Made by a program: the position numbers and the translations under genes
Notes under the pieces: model-generated
Told to the model about the DNA's origin: nothing
Database searches by the model: none
Seen by the model: only the letters and a program-made list of their open reading frames with translations
Shown: positions 9,100 through 17,514 of the stretch, in pieces
How the letters are laid out: each line of letters opens with the position of its first letter
Position numbering within the stretch: position 1 is the stretch's first letter
DNA from: DATAEE01 sp963725145
GTDB lineage: Bacteria > Acidobacteriota > Vicinamibacteria > Vicinamibacterales > 2-12-FULL-66-21
Assembly (NCBI GenBank): GCA_963725145.1
Contig: CAVRXL010000010.1
Span: 1,178,001-1,242,000, forward strand
DNA: 64,000 nt
Reading direction: 5' to 3'

Positions 9100-9738
9100 G
9101 TGCGCGCGATCGGCGGCCGGGAAGCCCTCCTGCGGCACGCGTCGCTGCGCGCGGTCGGCACGTTCGCGATGCCGGCGCAGGGCATCGCCGGAACCGTCGA
9201 GCGTGTCGCGGCGCGGCCGGATCGCTTCCGTGAGAAGGTCTCGATGTCCGGCGTCGGAGACATGCAGCTGGGGTTCGACGGCTCGATCGGATGGATGGTG
9301 ACTCCGATGACCGGTCCGATGGTGTTGACCGGAAAACAACTCGAGCAGCTCCGCCGCGACGCCGAGTTCGACTCGGCCCTCCACGATCCGGCGGGGTACA
9401 CATCGTTGGAGATCGTCGACCGCGTCGAGTTCGAAGGCCGTCCCACGTACAAGCTGCGGGCGCTCCGAACGAACGGCGACGAAGATTTCGAGTTCTACGA
9501 CGTCGACAGCGGGCTCCTGATCGGCTCGATCGTCACGCGCGAGTCGCCGCTGGGGACGATGAAGGCGACCAACGTCATGAGCGACTACCGAGCGTTCAAC
9601 GGCCTGCAGCTCCCGACGCGTCAGGTGCAACGAGTCCTGGGCACCGAGCAGGTGGTCACGATCACCACCGTCGAGTTCGGCGGGGTCGATCCCGCGACGT
9701 TCGCTCCTCCCGCCTCGATCCTCGCGCTGGTGAAATGA
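9100..9738 (+). CDS. Hypothetical protein, LolA/outer-membrane-sorting-like, start unclear
   Basis: From residue 1 of the GTG start the protein reads as a beta-rich domain ending in VTITTVEFGGVDPATFAPP, a type often seen as a partner of periplasmic proteases in Acidobacteria; it looks LolA-like (inference). Upstream in the same frame a clear signal-peptide sequence is encoded (LAVILHSLLLTVALLAPGQ, 8983-9039), but no ATG, GTG or TTG precedes it before the in-frame TGA at 8959. The true start may therefore be a rare codon such as ATC at 8992, or the copy may carry a small frameshift. Its stop overlaps the next start (ATGA), so it is translationally coupled to the S41 peptidase. Confidence 0.72.
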   Translation: MRAIGGREALLRHASLRAVGTFAMPAQGIAGTVERVAARPDRFREKVSMSGVGDMQLGFDGSIGWMVTPMTGPMVLTGKQLEQLRRDAEFDSALHDPAGYTSLEIVDRVEFEGRPTYKLRALRTNGDEDFEFYDVDSGLLIGSIVTRESPLGTMKATNVMSDYRAFNGLQLPTRQVQRVLGTEQVVTITTVEFGGVDPATFAPPASILALVK

Positions 9739-11030
9739 ACCAGATCCTGGTCGCCCTGGCGCTCGCGGCCGGCCTGGCCGCGGGGTCGATTTTCGACGCG
9801 GCCTGGATCATCGTCCGCGACACGCACTTCGATCCCAGCTTCAACGGCGTCAACTGGGATCAGGTCCGCGACGAGCTCCGTCCGCGCGCCGAGGCTGCGC
9901 GGACTCCCGAGGCGCTTCGCGCCGTGATCGAGACGATGTTGGCGCGGCTCGGACAATCGCACTTCGCCGTCGTGCCTGCTGCAGCCGGCGGTGAGGTCGC
10001 AGACCTGTCCGGTTCGCCCGGCTTCGAATTCCGCCTGACCAATCGCGAGGCGATTGTCGTCACGGTCGATCCGACCGGTCCCGCTGCCGGTCTGGTGCGC
10101 CCCGGGTGGTCCATGGCGGCGATTGATGGGGTGAGCGTCGAGACGATTCTCGAAGGGATCGCGGTCCAGTCGGCCTCGCAGATGGTGCGCTTCGAGGCCT
10201 GGCGCCGTGTCACGGCGAGAGCTCGCGGCCCGGTCGGCGCGTCCGTCTCCGTGACGTTCTCGGACGACTCCGGCGGCGACCATCGCGTTGCCATTCGTCG
10301 AGAGCCGGAGCCGGGCCAGCGCGTTCAGGTGGGAAACCTGCCGACGCTCACCCTGCGAACGAGCGTTCGCGCGGTGCCCACACCGTCGGGACGCACCGCC
10401 GGGGTGATCCATTTCAGCGTGTGGATGGCGCCGGTCGACGGCTTCGTCCAGGCCGCCATGGATCGGTTTCGCGGCGCAACAGGCATCGTCGTCGACCTTC
10501 GAGGCAATCCAGGCGGGCTCGCCATGATGGTCATGGGAATCTCCGGCCACTTTCTGGACGAGCCGGTGCTGCTCGGGCGAATGAAGACGCGTGAGACCGA
10601 GCTGCGGCTGAACGCCAACCCGCGTCGGGTCAGCGCCGCCGGAACGCCGGTCAAGCCGTACGCCGGCCCCGTCGCGATCCTCGTGGACGACATGACGGGC
10701 AGCGCGTCGGAGTGCTTTGCCGGCGGCATGCAGGGGATCGGGCGCGCGCGCGTTTTCGGCACGCGAACGATGGGACAGGCGTTGCCGGCGATCTTCAGCC
10801 AGTTGCCGAACGGCGACATGCTGGTGCACGCCTTCGGCGATTTCGTCACGGCGGCCGGCGTCCGCCTGGAGGGACGAGGCGTCGTGCCGGACGTCGAGGT
10901 GCCGATCGCGCGGAAGCCCCTCACCGAGGGCCGGGACCCCGCTCTCGAGGCGGCGTTGCGGTGGATCGACGGCGCGGCTCCCGCCACCCCCCGATTGCGC
11001 GGTGATTTGCGCCCCGGGCGCGGGCTCTGA
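9735..11030 (+). CDS. S41 family (C-terminal processing-like) peptidase
   Basis: A 431-aa exported serine protease. A short signal segment (MNQILVALALAAGLAAGS) is followed by a helical N-domain, a PDZ-like region (AIVVTVDPTGPAAGLVRPG), and the S41 catalytic domain with GNPGGL and DMTGSASECFAGG, whose Ser near residue 324 is the expected nucleophile. The stop of the preceding gene overlaps the ATG. Natural substrates are unknown; the family cleaves C-terminal tails or damaged periplasmic proteins. Confidence 0.9.
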   Translation: MNQILVALALAAGLAAGSIFDAAWIIVRDTHFDPSFNGVNWDQVRDELRPRAEAARTPEALRAVIETMLARLGQSHFAVVPAAAGGEVADLSGSPGFEFRLTNREAIVVTVDPTGPAAGLVRPGWSMAAIDGVSVETILEGIAVQSASQMVRFEAWRRVTARARGPVGASVSVTFSDDSGGDHRVAIRREPEPGQRVQVGNLPTLTLRTSVRAVPTPSGRTAGVIHFSVWMAPVDGFVQAAMDRFRGATGIVVDLRGNPGGLAMMVMGISGHFLDEPVLLGRMKTRETELRLNANPRRVSAAGTPVKPYAGPVAILVDDMTGSASECFAGGMQGIGRARVFGTRTMGQALPAIFSQLPNGDMLVHAFGDFVTAAGVRLEGRGVVPDVEVPIARKPLTEGRDPALEAALRWIDGAAPATPRLRGDLRPGRGL

Positions 11031-11096
11031 TAGACTTCCCTCTACCTACGCAAGGCTAGTTTCTTACTCCTGCCAAACGTCCGTCCCGGGGGTTTC

Positions 11097-11720
11097 GTGG
11101 ATCAGCGCCGGCTGCGGGTCGGTGATACCGTCGACGATTACTGTCCGCGCGAGCGGCGCGTGACCAACCACGCCATCGTCGCGATGATTGACGACGCGGT
11201 TCGTCAAACGCGATGCGCGACGTGCGATGCCGAGCATCCGTTCAAAGGCGGCAGCGCGCCGCGTCGGCGTCGCAAGGATGCTCCTGACGCGCTTTACAAC
11301 GAGGTTCTGTCTGGAATGAGCGACCAGCCTGACGCCCGAGTCTCTGCGCCTCGGCCCGATGCACCCCCGGAGATGCCGCCCGGCGACCGAACGACGCCTG
11401 CCGAAGAGGCGCCCGACGGCGACGGCGACGGCGCGCCGCGCGACGAAGGACCCGTGCGCCGGCCTCTGATTCGCGCGACGCTTCCGCGTCCGGATGGCAT
11501 TCCAAAGGACCGTCCGCCGCCAGAGTTCACCATCCGGCAGCCTGGTGGGCGCGGCGGGTATCGCGATCAAGGCCGCGGGGGCCGCGGTGCCGGCGGCGGC
11601 CGACAGGGCTCGGGTCAGGGCAACGGCCAGCAGCACTTCGGGTCGCGCTCGTCCAGGCCGCCGCAGCGGTTCGATCGTCAGCAGCGGCAGCACGGCCACC
11701 AGAAAAAACGCTCTCGCTGA
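11097..11720 (+). CDS. Zinc-knuckle protein with RGG-rich tail
   Basis: GTG start at 11097 after a purine-rich GGGGG. The N-terminal ~55 residues contain DDYCPRERR, NHAIVAMI and CATCDAEHPFKGG, giving Cys/His spacing that could bind a metal. The middle is acidic and Pro-rich and probably disordered. The C-terminal ~60 residues are Arg-, Gly- and Gln-rich with RGG motifs (GRGGYRDQGRGGRGAGGG) and end in a basic stretch. Such tails bind RNA in other proteins; RNA binding here is inference. TAGACT at 11031-11036 may be its -10 box. Confidence 0.75.
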   Translation: MDQRRLRVGDTVDDYCPRERRVTNHAIVAMIDDAVRQTRCATCDAEHPFKGGSAPRRRRKDAPDALYNEVLSGMSDQPDARVSAPRPDAPPEMPPGDRTTPAEEAPDGDGDGAPRDEGPVRRPLIRATLPRPDGIPKDRPPPEFTIRQPGGRGGYRDQGRGGRGAGGGRQGSGQGNGQQHFGSRSSRPPQRFDRQQRQHGHQKKRSR

Positions 11721-11728
11721 TCGAAACG

Positions 11729-12727
11729 ATGCGTTCAATCGTCTTTCCGTTCCTGTGCGTCGTCTGTCTCGTCCCCGCCAGCGCTGACGCCGACGTCATC
11801 AAGTTCGAGCCCACTCAAGGCGTCCAGACATTCGCGGTCCGTCCCCCCGTGCTGCGGATCAAGCCCGGCGACACGGTCGAGTCCAGGACGTTCTCCAAGC
11901 CCGGGGACTATTACGAGAAAGACGGCGGCGCGTGGCCCGGCGAGGTGGGGCCGTTCTACATCGAGGGAGCGGCGCCCGGCGACGCACTCGTCGTCCGCAT
12001 CATCAAGGTCCGCCCCAACCGCGATAGCGCTGTGTCGAACGTGCGCCCGAATGGCATCAGCGCGGTCGCCCCGGACAACCGGACACGGATGATCACCGAT
12101 CCCCTTCCGGGGCGGAGGTTCGTCTGGGCGCTCGATCGTACGCGCAACATGGGCACCCTGGAGCTCCCCAACTCGGCGTCGAAGCGGATCGAGGTTGCCT
12201 TGAGTCCCATGCTGGGGCGCCTCGCGGTCGCACCAGCGGGTGAAGAGGCATTCGGCGGGTTGTGGCCTGGCGACTTCGGCGGGAACATGGACTCACCCGA
12301 CGCACGAGAAGGGACGACGGTCTACCTTCCGGTCTTCCACGAGGGCGCGTACTTCTACTTCGGCGACGGGCACGCCCTGCAGGGGGATGGTGAAATCTGC
12401 GGGTCGGGGCTCGAGACCACCATGGACGTGACCCTCCAGTTCGGCCTCGTCAAGGGAAAGCGAATCCGCTGGCCGCGGTATGAGGATGCCGAGGACATCA
12501 TGGTCGCCGGCAGCGGCCGGCCGCTCGTCGATGCGTTCCGCATCGCGCAGGTCGAGCTGATCGACTGGCTCGTCACCGAGTACGGCTTCGAGAAGATGGA
12601 AGCGTACCAGATCGTGTCGCAGGTCGGCCGCTCGCGGATCGCGAACGTCGTCGATCCGAATTACACCGTCATGGCGAAGTTTCCGAAGAAGTACCTGCCG
12701 CCGCGGAAGACGGACCCGCCGAGATGA
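11729..12727 (+). CDS. Acetamidase/formamidase family protein (exported)
   Basis: A signal peptide (about MRSIVFPFLCVVCLVPASADA) precedes an FmdA/AmdA-type amidase domain with the family's KPGDTVE near the start, GPFYIEGAAPGD, LPVFHEGAYFYFGDGHALQGDGE and GLETTMDVTLQ. The GDGHA(L/M)QGDGE motif is characteristic. Members hydrolyse short amides; an exported form acting in the periplasm is less usual and its substrate is open. It follows the RGG protein by 8 nt and overlaps fabI by 4 bp. Confidence 0.9.
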   Translation: MRSIVFPFLCVVCLVPASADADVIKFEPTQGVQTFAVRPPVLRIKPGDTVESRTFSKPGDYYEKDGGAWPGEVGPFYIEGAAPGDALVVRIIKVRPNRDSAVSNVRPNGISAVAPDNRTRMITDPLPGRRFVWALDRTRNMGTLELPNSASKRIEVALSPMLGRLAVAPAGEEAFGGLWPGDFGGNMDSPDAREGTTVYLPVFHEGAYFYFGDGHALQGDGEICGSGLETTMDVTLQFGLVKGKRIRWPRYEDAEDIMVAGSGRPLVDAFRIAQVELIDWLVTEYGFEKMEAYQIVSQVGRSRIANVVDPNYTVMAKFPKKYLPPRKTDPPR

Positions 12728-13497
12728 TCGATCTGTCGGGGAAGTTCGGGCTGATCGTCGGCGTTGCCAACAAACGATCGATTGCCTGGGCCATCGCGCA
12801 GGCGGCGGCGGCCGCGGGGGCCCGCCTCGCCGTGACGTTTCAGGGGGAGCGCCTCGAAGAAAACGTTCGAGAGCTGGCGGCCGGGTTGAACGACCCGTTG
12901 CTCCTGCCGCTCGACGTCACGAGCGATCAGCAGATCGACGAGACGTTCGCGGCGATCGACAAGACGTTCGGGGGGCTCGACTTCCTCGTGCACGGCGCCG
13001 CATTCGCTCCGCGCGAGGCGATTTCCGCGCCGTTTCTCCAGACCAGCCGCGAGGCGTTTCGAGTATCGCTCGACATCAGCGCGTACTCGCTCGTCGCGCT
13101 CGCCCGAGGCGCCGCGCCGTTGATGGAGCGGCGCGGCGGCGGGAGCATCGTCACGCTCACCTATCTTGGCAGTCAGCGCGTGTTCACGAACTACAACGTC
13201 ATGGGCGTGGCAAAGGCGGCGCTCGAGTCGACCGTTCGGTATCTCGCGTCTGAGCTCGGGGCCAACAATATCCGCGTCAACGCGATCTCGGCCGGTCCAA
13301 TCAAGACGCTGGCCGCATCCGGCATCTCAGGGTTCTCGAACATCCTCCAGCAGTACCGCGACCGGGCGCCGCTCAGGCGAACGATCGACACGAGCGAAGT
13401 CGCAGATGCCGCGCTCTTCCTCCTCAGCCACGCCGGCCGGGCGGTTACAGCTGAGATCTTGATGGTCGACGCCGGTTATCATTCCATCGGCATTTAG
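12724..13497 (+). CDS. fabI: Enoyl-[acyl-carrier-protein] reductase
   Basis: An NADH-dependent SDR enzyme for the last step of each fatty-acid elongation round. The FabI form of the Rossmann motif is visible as GVANKRSIAWAIA, and the catalytic pair sits in YNVMGVAK (Tyr-x6-Lys, the FabI spacing), followed by NAISAGPIKTLAASGI. The length of 257 aa is standard. The start overlaps the amidase stop (ATGA). The stop codon lies inside the hairpin that leads into the next gene. Confidence 0.95.
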   Translation: MIDLSGKFGLIVGVANKRSIAWAIAQAAAAAGARLAVTFQGERLEENVRELAAGLNDPLLLPLDVTSDQQIDETFAAIDKTFGGLDFLVHGAAFAPREAISAPFLQTSREAFRVSLDISAYSLVALARGAAPLMERRGGGSIVTLTYLGSQRVFTNYNVMGVAKAALESTVRYLASELGANNIRVNAISAGPIKTLAASGISGFSNILQQYRDRAPLRRTIDTSEVADAALFLLSHAGRAVTAEILMVDAGYHSIGI

Positions 13498-13526
13498 CTT
13501 GCACCGGATGTATCCGGAGGCAAGCT
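13496..13526 (+). promoter_or_regulatory. Hairpin that buries the ribosome-binding site of the BON gene
   Basis: Outer arms AGCTTGC and GCAAGCT enclose inner arms CCGGAT and ATCCGG with a GT loop. The GGAGG at 13516-13520, 7 nt before the ATG at 13528, lies in the 3' part, so the folded form would hide the ribosome-binding site. The fabI stop overlaps its first bases, so a ribosome ending on fabI could open it. It could also serve as a weak terminator. Confidence 0.6.
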
Positions 13527-13527
13527 G

Positions 13528-13848
13528 ATGTACAGAAGTCGTTCAACAAGTGCGTTGATCCTGGCGATCGCTTTTTTTGTCACGGTCACTGTGTTCGCAA
13601 GCGCGTGTGGCAAGTCGGTCGGAGAGACAGTCGACGACGCCGGCATCACGGCCCAGGTGAAGACCGCGCTGCTCAACGATCCCGACGTCGGCGGGATGCG
13701 CATCGACGTCGACACGAGCAAGGGGCTGGTCACGCTGTCCGGGGTGGTCAAGTCGAAGGATGAGGAAACCAAGGCCGTTTCGATTGCGCGCAGGGTCGAC
13801 GGCGTCAGGGACGTCAAGTCCACGCTGCAGGTCAGTCCGTCTTCGTAG
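13528..13848 (+). CDS. BON-domain lipoprotein/periplasmic protein
   Basis: A 106-aa protein with an export signal containing FASACGKS (lipobox-like, Cys about residue 26) and a single BON domain: DAGITAQVKTALLNDP followed by VDTSKGLVTLSGVVKSKDEE. BON proteins of the OsmY type bind phospholipid surfaces and often respond to osmotic or heat stress. The start is fixed by the GGAGG seven bases upstream. Expression may depend on opening of the hairpin at 13496-13526. Confidence 0.88.
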   Translation: MYRSRSTSALILAIAFFVTVTVFASACGKSVGETVDDAGITAQVKTALLNDPDVGGMRIDVDTSKGLVTLSGVVKSKDEETKAVSIARRVDGVRDVKSTLQVSPSS

Positions 13849-13860
13849 TAGGTCTCTCGG

Positions 13861-14568
13861 CTACCAGGTTTCCATCCGAATGCGTGAGCTGGCGACACCG
13901 AGCGCGGTCAGGATGGGCGGCACTTCCACGAGCATCGACGGAGGGCCGCAAATGAAGCACAACGTTGCGGGGTCGGTCAGAAGCGACGCGAGCCGCGGAT
14001 GACCGACCCGGCCGCGCTCGCCCCTCCAACGCGGCGGCGCATCGCGCGTCGCCGTCAGCTCTAGACGGATGCGCCCCTCGCGCGCCAGCCGGCGAAGCTC
14101 CGGGCCGTATGCAAAGTCGCGGGCCGTTCGCGCGCTGTAGGAAACGGCGAACTCACCAGGCACCCGCGAGAGAATCGCGTGCCACAGCATCGACCGCAGC
14201 GGCGCGATGCCCGTGCCGCCGGCGATGAACAGAAACCGCCGTTCCACCGGCTTCGCGGGAAAGACGAAAGACCCGAACGGCCCCACCGCTTCGATCCGGA
14301 GGCCTCGCGCCAAACCCCGGAGATGCGGGCCCGGATCGCCCGCCGCATCGACCTTCATCAGGAACTCGATCAGTCCGGTCCGCGCGGTCTCCTCCGGGGC
14401 GGAGGCGACGGAGTACGGGACACGGAGCTCCTGCCCCGCGGCTCCCAGAAGTACGGCCTGGCCCGGCCGGAACTCGAGTGGATGACGGCCGAGCGCGACG
14501 CGAACGATGCGGGTGCCGGCGCTGGGCGTGCGGACGCCGGCCACGCGCAATTCAAGCGTCGCAGACAC
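13861..14568 (-). CDS. Ferredoxin/flavin reductase-type FAD/NAD(P)-binding oxidoreductase
   Basis: A 235-aa minimal FNR-fold reductase. The FAD site is RVPYSVAS (R-x-Y-S), the phosphate loop region is GPFGSFVF, and the nucleotide-binding motif is IAGGTGIAPLRSM; CGPPSML lies near the end. No ferredoxin or globin domain is attached, so the electron partner is a separate protein. GTG start; TACGAT on the minus strand lies 6 nt upstream as a possible -10. Convergent with the BON gene. Confidence 0.85.
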   Translation of the reverse strand: MSATLELRVAGVRTPSAGTRIVRVALGRHPLEFRPGQAVLLGAAGQELRVPYSVASAPEETARTGLIEFLMKVDAAGDPGPHLRGLARGLRIEAVGPFGSFVFPAKPVERRFLFIAGGTGIAPLRSMLWHAILSRVPGEFAVSYSARTARDFAYGPELRRLAREGRIRLELTATRDAPPRWRGERGRVGHPRLASLLTDPATLCFICGPPSMLVEVPPILTALGVASSRIRMETW

Positions 14569-14592
14569 GCCTTGATCGTAGAGGCTTCTGAT

Positions 14593-14629
14593 TTCAGAAT
14601 CCAGAATTCAGAATCTAGAATTCAGAATG
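14593..14629. repeat. Short tandem repeat AGAATTCAGAATC
   Basis: About three imperfect copies of a 13-base AT-rich unit in the intergenic region before the gene at 14722. No function is apparent. Confidence 0.7.
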
Positions 14630-14655
14630 ATCGGATGCTGCCCGATCGTTCGGGC

Positions 14656-14712
14656 CAGCGCGCCGAGCGGCAGCGAGGCGTGGCAGGCGCTGGGGGTGGG
14701 GCCCAAGCGCAA
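14656..14712 (+). repeat. 57-bp interspersed repeat, copy 1
   Basis: Begins CAGCGCGCCGAGCG and runs through GAGGCGTGGCAGGCG and GGGGGTGGGGCCC to just before the ATG at 14722. A second copy, differing at few positions, stands at 51271-51329, also directly before a start codon. Confidence 0.85.
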
Positions 14713-14721
14713 ACAGGAAAA

Positions 14722-14940
14722 ATGAAACGGCTACGAGGTGCACTTCTCCGGACAGTCTATGCGCGCCGGGCGGCGGTCACGATCGGCGCGACGCTCCTCG
14801 CGCTCGCGGCCTGGATCTGGTTCGGGAACTTCGAGTGGGAATCCGGCCTGACCGATGGGCTGGCGCTCCTATCTGGCACCACCGGCATCGCGTTCATCGT
14901 CGCTGGACTTCAGGGCCGAAGGGGAGACTGGAGTGAGTAG
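14722..14940 (+). CDS. Small membrane protein (72 aa)
   Basis: Two hydrophobic segments (AAVTIGATLLALAAWIWFG and ALLSGTTGIAFIVAGL) preceded by a basic N-terminus. The ATG is preceded by AGGAAAA. No family is recognised. The gene is preceded by the 57-bp repeat and ends 2 bp from the convergent c-di-GMP protein. Confidence 0.5.
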   Translation: MKRLRGALLRTVYARRAAVTIGATLLALAAWIWFGNFEWESGLTDGLALLSGTTGIAFIVAGLQGRRGDWSE

Positions 14941-14942
14941 GA

Positions 14943-17411
14943 CTACAGCACTCCGGCGGCGGCGCGCTGCAGCTCGATTTCGCTCGGTTCCTGGAACGCG
15001 AAGAGCGGTCTGATGTCCCCGTCGTGCACGGTGCGGGCGGCCGCGGCGCGGCGCTTGCGCCCGGTCTTGTCCTGATACATGCGGCTGTCGGCCGTCGCGA
15101 GCAGCGTTTCGTACGACTCGCCGTCCTGTGGGAACACCGCGCTGCCGACGCTGATGCCCAGCATCAGCTTCTTGCCCGGCCGTGCCTCGAAGTACACCTC
15201 GTCGATGGCCCGCTGAAGCTCGAGGCGCTTGGAATCCGCCTCGTCGGCTCCGCAGCCCGACAGCACGACGATGAACTCGTCGCCCGCGTAGCGGACGCAG
15301 ATGTCGTACGGCCGGATCGCCGCGCGGAGAACCCGCGCGACTTCGCAGAGCGCCCGGTCCCCGACATGGTGGCCGTGGTGATCGTTGATTTCCTTGAAGT
15401 GGTCGAGGTCCATGACGAGCAGCGAGACCTCGGACTTCAGTCGCTCGGCGCGCGCCAGCTCGCGGCTCAGGTGCATGAACAGGAACCGCGTGTTCGGGAG
15501 GCCGGTCAGCGGATCCGTGAGCGAGTCTTCCTGGGTCTGCTCGAAGACGATCGAGTTGTTGATGACCGCCGACGCCTGCTCCGAGACTCGGTCGAGCAGC
15601 CGGCGGTGATCCTCACGGTAGAAGGCAGCCTCGGTGTGGTAAACCGAGATCGTCCCGATGAACCGCTCGTTGAAAACCAGGGGACACACGAGCGCCGACT
15701 GCAGGCCCGTCGCCAGATGCGCGAGGCCCGCGGCTTCGAGGTCCGCGCTCGGTCTGGCGTTCACGAGCGGACGCCGGTTGCGCGCTACCCACCCCGTCAG
15801 ACCCTCGCCGCTGTGCACGGTGACCTGTTGAATGACCTCCGCGTCCACGCCGGTGGCGAACCGGCAACGGAGCGAGTCGGTCTCTTCGTCGTGGAGGAAG
15901 AGCGCGCAGCAGGAGAACGGCACCAGGTTGCTGAGCTTCGCCGAAATCAGCGCCATCGTGTCGGCCACGCCGAGGCTCGTGCCCATCGCCTGCGCGATCT
16001 CGTACAGCGCGTAGATCTCGCGGTGCGCGAGCGCGATGTCTTCGAAGACGTTCTTGCGCGCCGGCTCGGGCGACAGACCCGTCGCGGGCCGGCCGACGTC
16101 CGACGGCTTGTCGTCGATCGTAATCCGGCGGACCGCCGCCTGGGCCTGCTCGAGCGTCGCCGCCTCGGCCTGCAGCCGCGGCAGCATCTCGACGAATCGT
16201 CCCACAATCACCGGATCGAGCCCCTTGCCCGCCTCCTGCTGAAGCAGCCCGACGGCGGCATCGAAGCTCATCGCCTTGTGGTACGGCCGCTCCGCCATCA
16301 GCGCGTCGAAGTAATCCACCACGGAGAGGATGCGCGCGCCGAGCGGAATGTCCTCGCTCTTGAGGCCCGTCGGGTATCCCTTGCCGTCCCAGCGTTCGTG
16401 GTGGCAGAGGATCAGCGGCGCCACAGGGTACGGGAAGGGCACCGCGCTGATGATGTCCGCGCCCACTTTAGGATGGGCCCGAATCTTCTGGAACTCCTCC
16501 TGCGTCAGCGGCCCCGGCTTCGACAGGATGTGTTCGGGGACGGCCAGCTTCCCGATGTCGTGGAGCAACGCCGCCGTCTTGACTCCCTGAATCTCGGTCT
16601 CTGACATTCCCATCGACCTGGCCAGCTCGGCGGCGTAGAGCTGCACCCGGCGGATGTGCGTCTGCGAGGTCTGATCCTTCGCGTCGATCGCGAGCGCCAG
16701 CGCCTCGATCGTCGCCAGGTGCAGGTCGGAGATCTCCTGGACGTGACGTTGCTCGTCCTCGATGCGTCCCAGATAGACCTTGTAGGTGCGGTAGGTCAGG
16801 AAGAGCGGCGCCAGGGCCAGCGGCGCCAGCCAGATCTGAGACATGCCGATAATCAAGGTCGAGCCCGCCGCCGCCAGCGCTCCGACGAAGTAGCTGGGCG
16901 CGCTCCAGAGGAAGTTCTCGTTCCAGACGCGGAGGACGGACTGTCCGCTCGACAGCGCGATCGCCGTGGCGATCATCATGGTATTGACCACGAAGTAGGC
17001 CGTCGCGGCGCCGACGAGCGGCTTGGTTACGGACCCGTCGTCGAGCCACCCGTGCACGTGCCCCGCCGCCTGTACCGTCACGATGAGACACGCCATGCTG
17101 AACAGCGTGCGGTGCGTCGGATTCCGCTCCTTGATGCGGAATGTGCATTGTCCCCACGCGCTCGCGGCCGCAACCAGCATCGTCTGGTCGGCCCCGAGCA
17201 GCAGGAGTGACGCGAAGTCCACCGCGTACGACACCGACATTGTCGATGCGCGTCGGGCGAGCGGAAGGTTGACTTTGAAGACCGAGGTGAGCGACGACAG
17301 TGCCAGGAGAACCAGGAACGCTCCCGGCTTATCGAAGCTGGTCGGGAAGTACTTGAGGAGGAGCCCCAAGCCTAGGCCGATGACCGCCCCGACAAAGAGT
17401 CGGGCGGCCAT
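14943..17411 (-). CDS. HD-GYP / GAF / GGDEF c-di-GMP turnover and sensor protein
   Basis: Bifunctional-looking signalling protein. From the ATG at 17411: an integral-membrane N-domain with about eight hydrophobic segments (residues 1-215), a linker helix, an HD-GYP phosphodiesterase domain (HDIGK near 283, HHERWDGKGYP near 337), a GAF domain (about 475-640) and a GGDEF cyclase domain (AGDEF near 709 with an RPYD inhibitory-site motif just before it). The first Gly of GGDEF is Ala, which is tolerated in some cyclases. The frame stays open to an ATG at 17537 inside the subtilase repeats; residues upstream of the FNQLPMAARL region look non-coding, so I prefer 17411 (TTG at 17429 is an alternative). 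It lies directly downstream of the subtilase and is probably co-transcribed. Confidence 0.9.
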   Translation of the reverse strand: MAARLFVGAVIGLGLGLLLKYFPTSFDKPGAFLVLLALSSLTSVFKVNLPLARRASTMSVSYAVDFASLLLLGADQTMLVAAASAWGQCTFRIKERNPTHRTLFSMACLIVTVQAAGHVHGWLDDGSVTKPLVGAATAYFVVNTMMIATAIALSSGQSVLRVWNENFLWSAPSYFVGALAAAGSTLIIGMSQIWLAPLALAPLFLTYRTYKVYLGRIEDEQRHVQEISDLHLATIEALALAIDAKDQTSQTHIRRVQLYAAELARSMGMSETEIQGVKTAALLHDIGKLAVPEHILSKPGPLTQEEFQKIRAHPKVGADIISAVPFPYPVAPLILCHHERWDGKGYPTGLKSEDIPLGARILSVVDYFDALMAERPYHKAMSFDAAVGLLQQEAGKGLDPVIVGRFVEMLPRLQAEAATLEQAQAAVRRITIDDKPSDVGRPATGLSPEPARKNVFEDIALAHREIYALYEIAQAMGTSLGVADTMALISAKLSNLVPFSCCALFLHDEETDSLRCRFATGVDAEVIQQVTVHSGEGLTGWVARNRRPLVNARPSADLEAAGLAHLATGLQSALVCPLVFNERFIGTISVYHTEAAFYREDHRRLLDRVSEQASAVINNSIVFEQTQEDSLTDPLTGLPNTRFLFMHLSRELARAERLKSEVSLLVMDLDHFKEINDHHGHHVGDRALCEVARVLRAAIRPYDICVRYAGDEFIVVLSGCGADEADSKRLELQRAIDEVYFEARPGKKLMLGISVGSAVFPQDGESYETLLATADSRMYQDKTGRKRRAAAARTVHDGDIRPLFAFQEPSEIELQRAAAGVL

Positions 17412-17514
17412 CGGCAATTGGTTGAACAAGGCTAATTGCCCCAGACAGCCTTTCGACGAATCCGCAGCGCCGCCATCTCTCCTGCCTTTGTTAGAAGCTT
17501 CTTCAACTAGATCT

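Noticed and set aside
15024..16604. Long open frame on the plus strand opposite the HD-GYP/GGDEF gene
   Set aside because: Composition is Arg/Glu/Leu-rich as expected from the complement of GC-rich coding DNA; no domain is seen and the minus-strand gene has complete motifs.
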